This document shows positions 27,957-37,466 of a stretch of 64,000 nucleotides of DNA, in pieces. How positions within the stretch are numbered: position 1 is the first letter of the stretch; every line of letters starts with the position of its first letter. Source of the stretch: DAOVXM01 sp963746255 (lineage in GTDB: Bacteria > Chloroflexota > Anaerolineae > Anaerolineales > UBA4823); assembly GCA_963746255.1 (NCBI GenBank), contig CAVVAJ010000001.1:310001-374000 (forward strand), in the 5' to 3' direction. The notes beneath the pieces were generated by a model. That model had not been told where the DNA came from. It ran no database searches and saw only the letters and a program-made list of their open reading frames with translations. A program made the translations under genes and the position numbers.

Positions 27957-28458
27957 ATAATGGATGAACTGGTTTATGTCTATTCGTTTACAAATAACAC
28001 TTCTCTTAGGTAAATGTGTTATCGGTATTTATTAGACTATTATTATCTTTATTATAGCATTAATGATCTATTCGTGTTTTAGGATTGTATGAGTATATTG
28101 GTTGTGGTTTGCTGATAGCCACATCACTACAGGCTGTGGTGGAGACATTTTCCCCCATTCCACATCTATCAGCAAGCGCTATGCCGATCGGTTTTAAATA
28201 CTTGTTTACGCTATTCCAATACAGGATGGTAGAGATTTGCGATGCTCGCAACAACCTGAGCGAGCATCGCAAGTAGCACTCCCCGCATAGCTGACTTCAT
28301 GGAATGTTATTAGAGATCTGGCATTTTCCCGCCCAGGAAGGGTTTCCCTCTTATGCAATCTTTTTGCGAGATGATTGCACCAAGTTAGTAGAAGTGAGTG
28401 CGCAGCAGGGGTAAATGGCGTGCCGGTCGCTCCGGGCATTGTCTGTGGACTACACGAA
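27957..28458. other. Intergenic stretch with a perfect 13-bp palindrome
   Basis: About 500 bases between the ABM-like gene and the galactan locus, with no convincing gene. ttgcgatgctcgc (28237-28249) and gcgagcatcgcaa (28260-28272) form a perfect hairpin with a 10-base loop. There is no U-tract, so it may be an end-of-operon stabiliser for the permease operon or a protein-binding site. Confidence 0.55.
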
Positions 28459-29346
28459 CTACCCTTTCACGGCACCTTGAGTCAGCCCTCCCACGATCTG
28501 GTCTTGTAAAGCGAGGTAGATGATCATGATCGGCAAACCGCCGATCAATACACCGGCTGCAAATACTCCCCAGCGCTGATTAATTTGTGCACCTGCGAAG
28601 ACCTGCAGCCCGACCATCAGGGTGTACTGCTCGTTGCTCTTGAGCAGCACCCGCGCCAGCACAAACTCGCTGTAGGTGCCGATATAATTGATAATACCGA
28701 TAACTATCAAGATCGGTCGCAGCAACGGTAGGATCAGCCGGGTGAAGATCTGCCAGTCCGTTGCCCCTTCCACCATGGCCAATTCGTCTATATCGCGCGG
28801 TATGGTGTCGAGAAAACCTTTCATCAACCAGATATTGATGCCCATAGCAGCGCCCAAATACACCAGGATCAGGCTCGCATGGGTATTTAAGCCCATGAAG
28901 GGAAATATATCGCCGATTTGAGAGATCATCAGGAATGTAGCAACAAGCGCCAGCAGTGCGGGGAACACCTGGATGAGTAAGATGCCTTTGAGCATCGTTT
29001 GGCGACCGCGGAAGCGAAAGCGCGAGAACGCATAAGCCGCGATAGTGGTGATAGCCAGCGAAAATATCGATGTGATCGTGGCGATTTTGATCGAGTTTCC
29101 AAACCACGTCCAGTATGGAACCGTATCCATTAGAATGCGGTAATTTTCTATCCCCAGGTTCTCTGGGATCATGGTTTGGGTGGCGAGAGAACCGGTTGGA
29201 TTTAATGACGCCGAGATGACCCACAGGATCGGGAACACCGAGAAGATAATCAGCAGAACCGCAATGACCAACCGTATACCGATGCTGACAGTGTGCTGTA
29301 CCTTGATCGAAGTGCGTAGCTGTTGAAAAGAAGTTGTGCTAGACAT
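28459..29346 (-). CDS. ganQ: Sugar ABC transporter permease (GanQ/MalG-like)
   Basis: The start chosen is the ATG at 29346 behind aggaggtcagc, giving about 295 residues and an 8-base overlap with the preceding permease gene. There are six transmembrane helices. The EAA loop that docks on the ATPase is ELAMVEGATDWQIFTRLILPLL (about residues 185-206). It is the second permease of a MalFG-type importer. Adjacent GH42 and GH53 enzymes make galacto-oligosaccharides from beta-1,4-galactan the likely cargo, as in Bacillus ganSPQAB. The symbol is assigned from context, since sequence alone says only MalG family. Confidence 0.8.
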   Translation of the reverse strand: MSSTTSFQQLRTSIKVQHTVSIGIRLVIAVLLIIFSVFPILWVISASLNPTGSLATQTMIPENLGIENYRILMDTVPYWTWFGNSIKIATITSIFSLAITTIAAYAFSRFRFRGRQTMLKGILLIQVFPALLALVATFLMISQIGDIFPFMGLNTHASLILVYLGAAMGINIWLMKGFLDTIPRDIDELAMVEGATDWQIFTRLILPLLRPILIVIGIINYIGTYSEFVLARVLLKSNEQYTLMVGLQVFAGAQINQRWGVFAAGVLIGGLPIMIIYLALQDQIVGGLTQGAVKG

Positions 29347-30935
29347 TTTCGCTGACCTCCTCCCACATACGTGTATAGCGGAACTGGAAGAGCGTGATGG
29401 CACCAACGATTAGAAAGATGATGATCGTGATGGCTGCAGCAAACCCATAGTTGACGCCGCGAGTGCCCGTGAAGGCGAGGTTGTACACGTAGCTGATCAG
29501 GATGTCCGTGTGGCCCGCGGGTGTGGGCGTTCCTGCCATCGGCGGTCCACCCGCGTTGAATATGTAAATCAGGTTGAAATTATTGAAGTTGAAGACAAAA
29601 GAGGCAACCAACAATGGTCCAACCGCCACCAGCAGCAGGGGTAAAGTAATATTCCGAAATTGCTGCCAGGAGTTCGCACCATCCACCTTTGCGGCCGCGT
29701 AGTAATCGTCCGAAATGGACTGCAGCGCCCCACTGCAGATCAGCATGAAGTAGGGATAGCTCAACCAGAGATTGATCAGCAGGATGGCGACTTTTGCCCA
29801 CCACTGGTCGGTGAACCAGGGCGGCGCCCAACCAAAGATGGACTTCTAGCGTCCTGGAAATCACCCCGAGCTCGGGGTTCAGCATGCCGCGCCAAATTAA
29901 AATAGTCAACAGCGCGGGGAGGGTGTAAGGAATGATCAATAAGGTGCGGATGACCCGTTTGAGTGGGAAATTCTGCTCATTGAACATGATCGCAATGGCT
30001 AATCCCAGTGAGAAGTTCAGCAGCAAGCTTAAAAAAGCGAAGGCGAAGTTCCAAGTGATGATCCTTACCAGGGGACCGCGCAGCGCCGGGCTGGTGAAAA
30101 ATTCCTTGAAATTGCTAAACCCAATTTGGGCGATGAAACCTGGTCGCAGCTGTTGGCCTGTTGGTGAAGAATAGGTGCCACGTATGTTTTGGTAGACGAC
30201 GCCAGTCTCTTGGCTGGTCATGGTATCCAGTTCCGGATCATAAATATAAAGGGGCATTAGCTCCGCTGCCTCCGACGGGGACCGCACTTGGATGGTTTTG
30301 CCCTCCTCACCAAACAGGATTTCGGTAAGGTTTTTATCCGTGGCGGCTACGATCGCGTTCAATCTTTGATAACCTTCGATGGTCTTTGGGATCCCCTTAG
30401 CATCAAGCTCCCCGATCCCCATTTCTCCGGGCTGAGGTTGGGTGAGCGGCTCACCCATGATTGCGAGGTATCCATTCCCTTCCGGACCCCGTAGCCAGAG
30501 GGCATAAACACCTTCTGGAGATTTAAACGCTGTCCACGTGTAAGCGATCCCGCTTTCGGGCAGATATTTCGCTTTCAAAATTTGGTCTACGGCCTGTTCT
30601 TTTGTGATGAGATGACCTTCTCCATAGTTCGTAAAAGAGACCCAGATCGTAAACAGGATTGGGTAGATTGTGAATAGCCCCATCAGAACCAACCCAACGA
30701 CCATCCAACGGATCGGGTATGCCTCCTGGCGCAGAAACACAACGTTTACGAAAATCAAAATAATGAGAACAGCAGCTGCCAAAGGATAGTAGCCCAACAG
30801 AACTAATCTGCTGAGAAACCATACTGCTGCTGCGTCTAAAACAATCAGAATCGCCAGGCGCAGTAGGCGCGGCAGAACCACTTTCGAAGCGGGAGCCTGC
30901 GTCTTCGAGATTAACTGGGAGGCACTGTCAGGCAC
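29339..30935 (-). CDS. ganP: Sugar ABC transporter permease (GanP/MalF-like), frameshifted
   Basis: The GTG at 30935 follows ggagg by 7 bases. The first frame encodes the N-terminal helices and the long periplasmic loop seen in MalF (about residues 85-260), then transport helices to ISRTLEVHLW. Near 29848 the frame changes and continues as SIFGWAPPWFTDQWW, through the EAA loop YYAAAKVDGANSWQQFRNI, to the stop at 29339. Joined, the protein has about 530 residues, as expected. A single indel separates it from a functional gene, which may be real or an assembly error. It follows the binding-protein gene after a terminator-like hairpin. Confidence 0.75.
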
Positions 30936-30970
30936 GGTTTCACCTCCATACAATTATGCAGCGGTAGAGG

Positions 30971-31005
30971 AAAAAAATGAAGGCCGGGGAAATTCCCGGC
31001 CTTCA
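30971..31005 (-). terminator. Intergenic terminator between ganS-like and ganP-like genes
   Basis: The arms tgaaggccggg (30978-30988) and cccggccttca (30995-31005) form an 11-bp stem with a 6-base loop, followed on the minus strand by a run of seven T. Placed between the binding-protein and permease genes, it probably allows partial read-through so that the binding protein is made in excess. Confidence 0.85.
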
Positions 31006-31019
31006 TCTAAATCGATTCG

Positions 31020-32654
31020 TTATTCGGTTACAACCTCAACCAGATTGGTTTCTGGATCGTAAGTGAAGGTAACAGTACCGTCAGCCGCCAGGCTTAGGGC
31101 GTAGTTTGGTCCGTCCAGTGCACCGTCGGAACCGTAGTTCGTAGTCCAGTCACCGTCCAGGGCGACTTTGAACTCGTAATCGCCTGCCGGTAATTCGACG
31201 CTGAGGGTAAACATGCCATCATCACCCTCCTCCATTCCGGTTGCTGTACAGGCAGGGTCCCACGCGGCGCCGCAGCCTGCTTTATCTTGGTAGCTGCCGG
31301 GCAGGTTGACCATTCCAACCAGCGCACCTTTGATCAATGCGCGGATCTGTTCCGCCGCGTCTGTCATGGCTGCCTCTGCAGTCTGTTCCCCGGTCACCGC
31401 TAGGGTGATACCGTTATCCGCTGCACTCCACACAGAACCCATTTCGGGGATATTCGGCATTGGCATGGCGTTGACACCCGCCTCGCCCATCGCTGCCAGG
31501 TCAGGATCATCCGTGGTCGCGAGTACGGATTTAAATGAGGATGGACGCAGTCCTGTTTCATAAAGCAGCTGCATCAAATCTTCGGTGGCGACGAACTCGG
31601 TCAAGAACGCCTGCGCTAGCAGCGTATTTTCGCTGAACGGGTTGACCATGAAACCCTGAACGCCGAGAAACGGAGCGCCTTCATCGGGGAAGAAGGGTGC
31701 CACAGCATAAGGTACACCGGAGGCACGTATACGGTCCAGCGCCCAGGGGCCTGCCATCAGGAAGGGAATCTGGCCGGTTTCAAACAACGAGTGGGCGGTT
31801 TCATAGTCGAAGAGGTCGGGCATGAGGCCCTCTTCAGCAGCCGCAGTCATCCAGGTCACAGCCGCGATCTCGCCTTCGCTGTCCAGACCAACGTCGTCGG
31901 GATTCCAGGCGCCGTTTTCATCCACGCCAAAGATATAGCCGCCAAAGGCTGTCTGGATCGGCAGGGCATTGTACAACGGCCCAGTCGCAACAGCGATGGC
32001 ATACTCGACTTTACCTTCCGCCTTCAGGGCACGAGCAACTTCAAGCACCTCGTCCCAGGTGGTCGGTGGCTCAGGTACCAGGTCAGTGTTGTAGAAGAAG
32101 CCGAGGTTCTCCGATGCATAAGGCAGACCGTAGAGATTGCCGTCTGTATAGGTGAAAGCATCCAGGTTCGACTGGACGAATTCATCACGCTTATCACCCA
32201 GGTCGATCGGGGCAACCAGACCGCTTTCAACTAACGCTCCCAGCCAGTCGTGGACGCCGATGTAAATGTCGGGGCCTTCACCGGCTGGTACCGCGATGAG
32301 TACCTGGGCGCGAATGTCTTGAACACGACCCAGATCTTCGACGACCAGCTCGACGTTATATTCATTGAGAAAGTCTTCCGCTAATCCCTGCAAAATTGGT
32401 GTGCGTGTGTCATCAGCCCAGATTCTCAAAGTCGCCTCTGGCTCCATTACTTCCTCGGTCGGTGGAGGAACCGCGGTGGGTTCTTCCATGACCTCGGTGG
32501 GTTCAGGGGCTTTAGTGGGCTCCTCCATGACTTCGGTGGGCTCCTCAACTGGCGCAACAACCTCTTCTGTTGGGGTAGCACTCGGGCCACAAGCCGCCAA
32601 CGCAAAAATTGCGACCATTGAGAGGATCATCAGGATCCATAGATTTCTCTTCAT
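31020..32654 (-). CDS. ganS: Sugar-binding lipoprotein with C-terminal X25 domain (GanS/MalE-like)
   Basis: A 544-residue extracytoplasmic protein. The lipobox is LAAC and the Cys is followed by a repetitive linker (repeats of EEPTEVMEEPT, about residues 28-70). The MalE-type domain spans about 75-430 (LRIWADDTRTPILQGLAEDF, GPDIYIGVHDWLGALVESG, GPWALDRIR). After a short link comes an X25-like beta domain (about 450-544: VNLPGSYQDKAGCGAAW, LPAGDYEFKVALDGDW), seen in pullulanases and some Chloroflexota binding proteins. It follows the GH53 and GH42 genes and precedes two permeases; galacto-oligosaccharide binding is inferred from context. It has a good ribosome-binding site (aaaggag). Confidence 0.85.
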   Translation of the reverse strand: MKRNLWILMILSMVAIFALAACGPSATPTEEVVAPVEEPTEVMEEPTKAPEPTEVMEEPTAVPPPTEEVMEPEATLRIWADDTRTPILQGLAEDFLNEYNVELVVEDLGRVQDIRAQVLIAVPAGEGPDIYIGVHDWLGALVESGLVAPIDLGDKRDEFVQSNLDAFTYTDGNLYGLPYASENLGFFYNTDLVPEPPTTWDEVLEVARALKAEGKVEYAIAVATGPLYNALPIQTAFGGYIFGVDENGAWNPDDVGLDSEGEIAAVTWMTAAAEEGLMPDLFDYETAHSLFETGQIPFLMAGPWALDRIRASGVPYAVAPFFPDEGAPFLGVQGFMVNPFSENTLLAQAFLTEFVATEDLMQLLYETGLRPSSFKSVLATTDDPDLAAMGEAGVNAMPMPNIPEMGSVWSAADNGITLAVTGEQTAEAAMTDAAEQIRALIKGALVGMVNLPGSYQDKAGCGAAWDPACTATGMEEGDDGMFTLSVELPAGDYEFKVALDGDWTTNYGSDGALDGPNYALSLAADGTVTFTYDPETNLVEVVTE

Positions 32655-33047
32655 TTCAATTTTCTCCTTTATTAAAGTTCTAAAATATCATAATGCGGCC
32701 AATGGTTATGGCCAGATCTAACATCTACATTTCGAGTAGGTTTATAAATTATTCCCCATTCCACCTCCTTATCCCTCTCGCTTCGCCTTCCGTTCCAGCG
32801 AGTTTTTTATACCTAACAAATCAAAGGCAAGCCCGTGGGCATTAATGCCGAGGTCTGATAACCGAGGGCTGGAAATATCTTGCGCTGATGAAGCGCGCTT
32901 ATAGAAAATCTTGCTCTATTGGCTTTGAACGATCTATAAGTTGCCGGTCAGAGTTTTCTGTGCGGGAATTGGTCTCCTTCAACGTCTCGTAGGACGCGTT
33001 TTCACTAGACATGCAAGAAGGTATTTTCAGGATTGATTAATAATAGT
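32655..33047. other. Leader region of the binding-protein gene
   Basis: About 390 bases between the operator candidate and the binding-protein start, unusually long for a leader. No gene is recognised. I see no strong hairpin beyond short imperfect ones. Confidence 0.4.
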
Positions 33048-33082
33048 TGATTTACCAGTTTTTGTTACATCATCATTATAAC
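33048..33082 (-). promoter_or_regulatory. Promoter and operator candidate upstream of the binding-protein gene
   Basis: On the minus strand, tataat (33077-33082) is a consensus -10; a -35 is unclear. Just downstream is gttgatttaccagt (33048-33061, + strand), sharing a 12-base core with the site at 37184-37197 ahead of the GH53 gene. The core is half of a GTTG-6-CAAC palindrome, as expected for a LacI-type repressor site. An overlapping ttttgtta/taacaaaa inverted repeat (33062-33069 and 33081-33088) may also serve as a weak terminator for the GH42 gene. Confidence 0.5.
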
Positions 33083-33108
33083 AAAAGTACCGTTTGTTTA
33101 GATTAGAT

Positions 33109-35142
33109 TTATAACTGCTCTAATTCATGTGTTTTGACAACTTGCACATCGCGTGGTTCTACCAAAACAGTCCGTCCTTGAACATTTGCCTTCAGCGGCT
33201 TCTCGGTGAAGTTGAGCAGAATGACGTGAGGCCCGCGACGTGAGGCGATCAGGCCATCCGGAACAGAGGCCAGGGAGAGTACGCCAGCCTGGGCAGCCAG
33301 ATGGGTCAGCAGCGCTTCAGCCTGTGGGCCGTTCGGATACCAACCCAGGTAGAGAGCGCGCCCAGCCATAACCCTGTGCTCAGCCAGGGCAGCATAGGTG
33401 TTGAAAGGGCCAGAGGTGTAGTGTGCAAGCGTTTGGATATCGGGGTACCTGGATTGGGAACCGGAGACGGCAGGATTAAGCGCTTCGGCCCAAACCGTGG
33501 CTGACCCGGCCAGTCCCTGGATACTTGAGCTAAAGTCGTAGCCAGTACCCGGCGGAAGCGAGTGCCAGTCGCTCACAGTGATGCCTGCGAGATCGCGGAA
33601 AACGCCGGGCAAGGGTTGATCGGTGACCTGGTTGCTGGTTGTTTTGAAGCCGGATCGAACACCGAGCAATACCGTACCCCCGGCTTCTGCAAAGGCTTTG
33701 ATCGAGGCAGCAAGCCCCTCCGTGGCCAGGAAGGCTGTCGGCAGGATTACTATCTTGTAATTGCTGAGGTCTGCATCCACAGAGACGATGTCGGCTGGTA
33801 GCCCGAGACGCTGCAAGGCGCGGTAATAAATGAAGGTGTGGCGCATATAGTCAAAGTCGCGGTGGTGTGGCTGTAGTTGCAGCGCCCAGAGAGCGTCGTA
33901 GTCGAGCACGAAAGCGATCTGCGCTGCGTGTGGTGCGGAGGCGATTTCGGACAGTAGCGATCGCTCCGCTTTCATCGCCCCCAGGTCGCTGTAGCCCACC
34001 GCGGGCGAACCATCGTGACGAAGCAGGCCTGAATGGAACTGCTCCTGCGCATACAGGCCAGCTCGCCAGCGGAAATATACGACCGCCTCAGCGCCTGAGG
34101 TCAACGCGTGCCATGTCCACAACCGTACTGTGCCAGATCGGACACCGCAGTTGAAAGTGCCCCAATTTACGTTACCGCACTGCTGCTCCATCACCCAGAA
34201 TGGGCGTTTTGTCTTGAAACCGCGCATGAGCGTATGTCCGAAGCCGGTGATATACGGATCACCAACGTCATATGCTAAGACCGGACGATCGCTATTCGGC
34301 ATGTAAAGAGAGGGTTTGGCTTCGGCGTGACCGGTTGGGTAGGAACTCATTGTCACTAAATCTATTGGTTTAGCAAGGTCATAGTAATCCAGATCAGTGA
34401 ACTGGCTCATGAAATTGGTAGTGACGAATTGGCTTTCCGAGATGATCTCTCGGAGAGTGGAGAGTTGCAGTTGTTGGTAGCTGACGTATGTGTCTGAGGA
34501 GAAACGGTAGTAGTCAAGAACGTGACTGGGATTGGGCTCGGTGATGGTAAGGTTTGGAGGATCGATTTCCTGCCAATCTCCATAGGTCTGGCTCCAGAAG
34601 ATCGTGCCCCAAGCTTGGTTTAGCTCATCGAGCGTGTCATATTTTGCCTTCAACCACTGGCGGAAGGCACTAGCGCACGTATCGCAGTAGCAGCGGGCGG
34701 TGCCGTGGCAACCAAACTCATTATCGATCTGCCAGCCAACGACAGCCGGGTGGCTCCCGTAGCGGGAGGCCATCTCCGTGACGATGCGCACTGTATACTG
34801 GTGGTAGCTTGCATTGTTGGCGCAGTAGTGCCGCCGTGAACCATACCGGCGGCGCTGGCCTTGGGCATCCACCGGGAGAATGTCCGGGTGTGCCTTGCAC
34901 AGCCAGGGTGGCGGAGATGCGGTTGGCGTGCCAAGAATGACCTGAAGTTCCTCAGCAGCCAGCACTTCGATCGCTTGGTCGAGCCAATCCCAGCTGAACT
35001 CGCCAACTCTGGGCTCCATCAATACCCAGGCAAACTCCGCGATGCGAACGAGAGATATACCAGCCTGGCGCATCAGCTTGGCATCCAGCGGCCAGCGCTC
35101 CTGCGGCCAGTGTTCGGGGTAGTAGCAAACTCCTAATTTCAT
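33109..35142 (-). CDS. ganA: Beta-galactosidase, glycoside hydrolase family 42
   Basis: A 677-residue GH42 enzyme without a signal peptide, thus cytoplasmic. The catalytic acid/base is Glu 142 in WQIDNEFG and the nucleophile is Glu 319 in FWVMEQQCG. A zinc site of four cysteines (Cys 107, 151, 153, 156; HYCANN and CYCDTC) matches the arrangement known from the Thermus enzyme. A glutamine-amidotransferase-like trimerisation domain follows (from about 395), then a C-terminal beta domain. It hydrolyses imported beta-1,4-galacto-oligosaccharides to galactose. It lies 88 bases below the GH53 gene and upstream of the transporter genes. Confidence 0.92.
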   Translation of the reverse strand: MKLGVCYYPEHWPQERWPLDAKLMRQAGISLVRIAEFAWVLMEPRVGEFSWDWLDQAIEVLAAEELQVILGTPTASPPPWLCKAHPDILPVDAQGQRRRYGSRRHYCANNASYHQYTVRIVTEMASRYGSHPAVVGWQIDNEFGCHGTARCYCDTCASAFRQWLKAKYDTLDELNQAWGTIFWSQTYGDWQEIDPPNLTITEPNPSHVLDYYRFSSDTYVSYQQLQLSTLREIISESQFVTTNFMSQFTDLDYYDLAKPIDLVTMSSYPTGHAEAKPSLYMPNSDRPVLAYDVGDPYITGFGHTLMRGFKTKRPFWVMEQQCGNVNWGTFNCGVRSGTVRLWTWHALTSGAEAVVYFRWRAGLYAQEQFHSGLLRHDGSPAVGYSDLGAMKAERSLLSEIASAPHAAQIAFVLDYDALWALQLQPHHRDFDYMRHTFIYYRALQRLGLPADIVSVDADLSNYKIVILPTAFLATEGLAASIKAFAEAGGTVLLGVRSGFKTTSNQVTDQPLPGVFRDLAGITVSDWHSLPPGTGYDFSSSIQGLAGSATVWAEALNPAVSGSQSRYPDIQTLAHYTSGPFNTYAALAEHRVMAGRALYLGWYPNGPQAEALLTHLAAQAGVLSLASVPDGLIASRRGPHVILLNFTEKPLKANVQGRTVLVEPRDVQVVKTHELEQL

Positions 35143-35230
35143 AGCTCAACCTGTTTCGATGATTTCCTAGTTTTTGAGAGCTTGCAGCATGCTCTGTCCG
35201 TTCAATCCGCCCTAAGGTTTGAGCGGTTTT

Positions 35231-36950
35231 CTATGGCTTTAAGAACTCATCCAGTGCCGGTAGCACACGCTCGTCATAGTCAAATAGGGCTTGATTTTCC
35301 CAAGCATTCCCGGAACTTGGATCCGTTGATTCCCATCCATTTCCTGGAATGGCTGTCCAGGTGGCATCCCAATAGAAAACGCCTAAGCCGCGTCCATTGG
35401 GCACAGCCCTTACGACCGCCATGACATCTCGCAGCATGGCACGCTGACCTTCTGGTGTAAACGGGTAGTTCGGAATCGCCATGCTGCTGTTGGCAATATT
35501 GGGGAGAAAGTCGTTTTCCTGGTCGGTAAATGCATACGCGGTTTCGACCACGATTACATCCTTACCATAACGGGCGGAAATATCGTTAAGATTGTACTGC
35601 AGCTCTGCCAGGCTTCCGTGCCAATAGGGGTAATACGAGATGCCAATCACGTCGAAGGGCACCTCCCTGCGTACGATATTGCCGAACCACCAGCGCGCGA
35701 GATCATTATCACCTCCTTCAGCGATGTGCAGCATGACGGATGTGGAAGGGGAGCAATCTTTCACTGCCCGGTAGCCCTCATTGAGCAGTGCGGCCAGGTT
35801 GTCCATATGCTCGTAATCTCCATCCGGCCAAAGCATCCCGGCGTTGATCTCGTTCCCCACCTGGACCATATCCGGCGGCGTACCCTGGTCTACCAGACTG
35901 TTGCATATATCAAAAGTATGCTCATACACGGCCTCTTTGAGATGCTCGAGATCATAGTCCTCCCAGGCGGCCGGTTTGATTTGCTTGCCAGGGTCAGCCC
36001 AGTTATCCGAGTAGTGGAAGTCTACCAGCAGCTTGATGTCCTCGTCCTGCAGCCGGGTAGCCATCTCCAAGATCTCTTCTTTTCCGTGGTAGCCATCGGC
36101 GGGGTCCACCCAAACCCGCAAACGCGCGTAATTCAAACCGTGCAGTTTGAGGATTTGTATTGCATCACCTGCGGTTCCATCAGCGTCGCGGTAAAGTCCA
36201 CCCAAGTCTTCGGATTTCTTCAAGCTCGAAATGTCTGCCCCAAGGATGGAGAGCGCAGTCCGGCCGGGAACCAATTCGACGTCATCGAAACTTGCCCAGG
36301 TCTCCGGATTGCCATCCGAGAACAAGCTGATCGTGCACTCGCCGTCCCGTGCTTGGTTCGACACCACCAGTTGAATCCAGCGATACCCCGGCGTAGTAGA
36401 TGGTAGATACACGCGCCTTTCTTCCTCCCCGCACTTGAGCGCAATATAGACGGCGTTCTGCCCGCCGCTTGAACGCGCCCAGGCGCGCAGTGTGTACAAT
36501 TCATTTTCCAGCCCAGTTATCGTTTGCAAAGTTTCCACCTGGTATGCTTCTGAGCTCCGGTGCGTGAGGCGGGAATCGCCGGAATGGCCGCTGATCTTCG
36601 ATGGAAATGGCATCCAGTGCGCCAGCATGACCCCATCCAGATGGCATACCGCTTGGATCGAGAAGTTCAAACCCGGGGTTCAGCAAGCTAACGGGCACGG
36701 CAGTGGAAGTGGCGGTGGTGTCACTGGGCGGGGTCTCGCTAGGCGGGATTTCAGTTTCTGGGGGAGTCACCATGGGACTTGGCTCCAAAGTAGGATTGGG
36801 TAGATTCGTACCAGGCAGAGCTGCAGTGTCAAGGGGATCAATTTCAGCGGTTGGCGCCGGGATATCCGTAGAAGTACACCCAACAAGGATGCTTATAATC
36901 TCCAGAATAACTATAAGTGTGATCCACAAGCGAGGTCTTCCCAGATACAA
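35231..36950 (-). CDS. ganB: Arabinogalactan endo-beta-1,4-galactanase, GH53, with N-terminal carbohydrate-binding domain (frameshifted)
   Basis: Two frames join into one lipoprotein of about 570 residues. The first (TTG start at 36950) has a lipobox-like ILVGC, a Pro/Thr-rich linker and the start of a beta-sandwich carbohydrate-binding domain (LLNPGFELLDPSG). Near 36590 the frame shifts; the second continues GHSGDSRLTHRSSEAYQVE, then the GH53 barrel from about residue 225. Catalytic residues are the Glu of VQVGNEINAG (acid/base) and VIVVETAYAF (nucleophile). It cleaves beta-1,4-galactan outside the cell, feeding the transporter and GH42 enzyme. One indel separates it from an intact gene. Confidence 0.85.
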
Positions 36951-37183
36951 TATCAGCTGAACCTTTTGATTATTAGGTTAAGTCTATTGGACGGATACGT
37001 CCATCATGCCGTTTGCCAATTCTTCGACACAAGCATTCAGGCTAAAAGCAATCCTGGGGATATGTATCCTGCACTGCCGAGTAACACTGAAAAAGCTGCC
37101 TGCCTGTCTCGCTATACGAAATCTCACTGGACATGCTGGAATGGATTTCAGCATGAAAAAGTGGAATAATTGATACGCCCATA
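36951..37183. other. Leader region of the GH53 gene
   Basis: About 230 bases between the promoter/operator site and the GH53 start. No gene is recognised, and no strong hairpin or terminator was noted. Confidence 0.35.
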
Positions 37184-37224
37184 GTTGGTAAATCAACCTT
37201 ATATCATAAGGTACTAGTTGTCAA
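37184..37224 (-). promoter_or_regulatory. Promoter and operator candidate of the galactan locus
   Basis: On the minus strand, ttgaca (37219-37224) and tataag (37198-37203) are separated by 15 bases. Abutting the -10 downstream is the near-palindrome gttggtaaatcaac (37184-37197; GTTG-6-CAAC). The same 12-base core occurs in opposite orientation at 33048-33059 upstream of the binding-protein gene. This suggests repression of both transcripts by one regulator, which is not encoded in the window. Confidence 0.55.
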
Positions 37225-37466
37225 TAGATTTGTCCCCAGGCACTGAAAATCGCGCAAATCAACCAACCATACCCTACACATACCACCTTTTTCAACCCCA
37301 ATAACTAGGGATTGAAAGACGGCGGTCAATTATCTGGGCTGGTACCAATGCGATTCTTTTCCCAATGGCTGTTAGTTGATCAGGTGCAGCTCACCCATAC
37401 CCCACTTTTGATTGGGACGTAAATAAGATTCTAGATATATAATCTATTATGAACAAGGAGTAATCC
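37225..37466. other. Divergent intergenic region
   Basis: Between the GH53 promoter and the DUF4870 gene. A tataat at 37438-37443 close upstream of the DUF4870 ribosome-binding site may be its -10; the matching -35 (tttga/ttgatt around 37416-37423) is spaced imperfectly. Nothing else is seen. Confidence 0.35.

Noticed and set aside
31791..32234. 147-codon + strand frame inside the binding-protein gene
   Set aside because: It is antisense to a well-supported lipoprotein gene and shows no domain pattern of its own.
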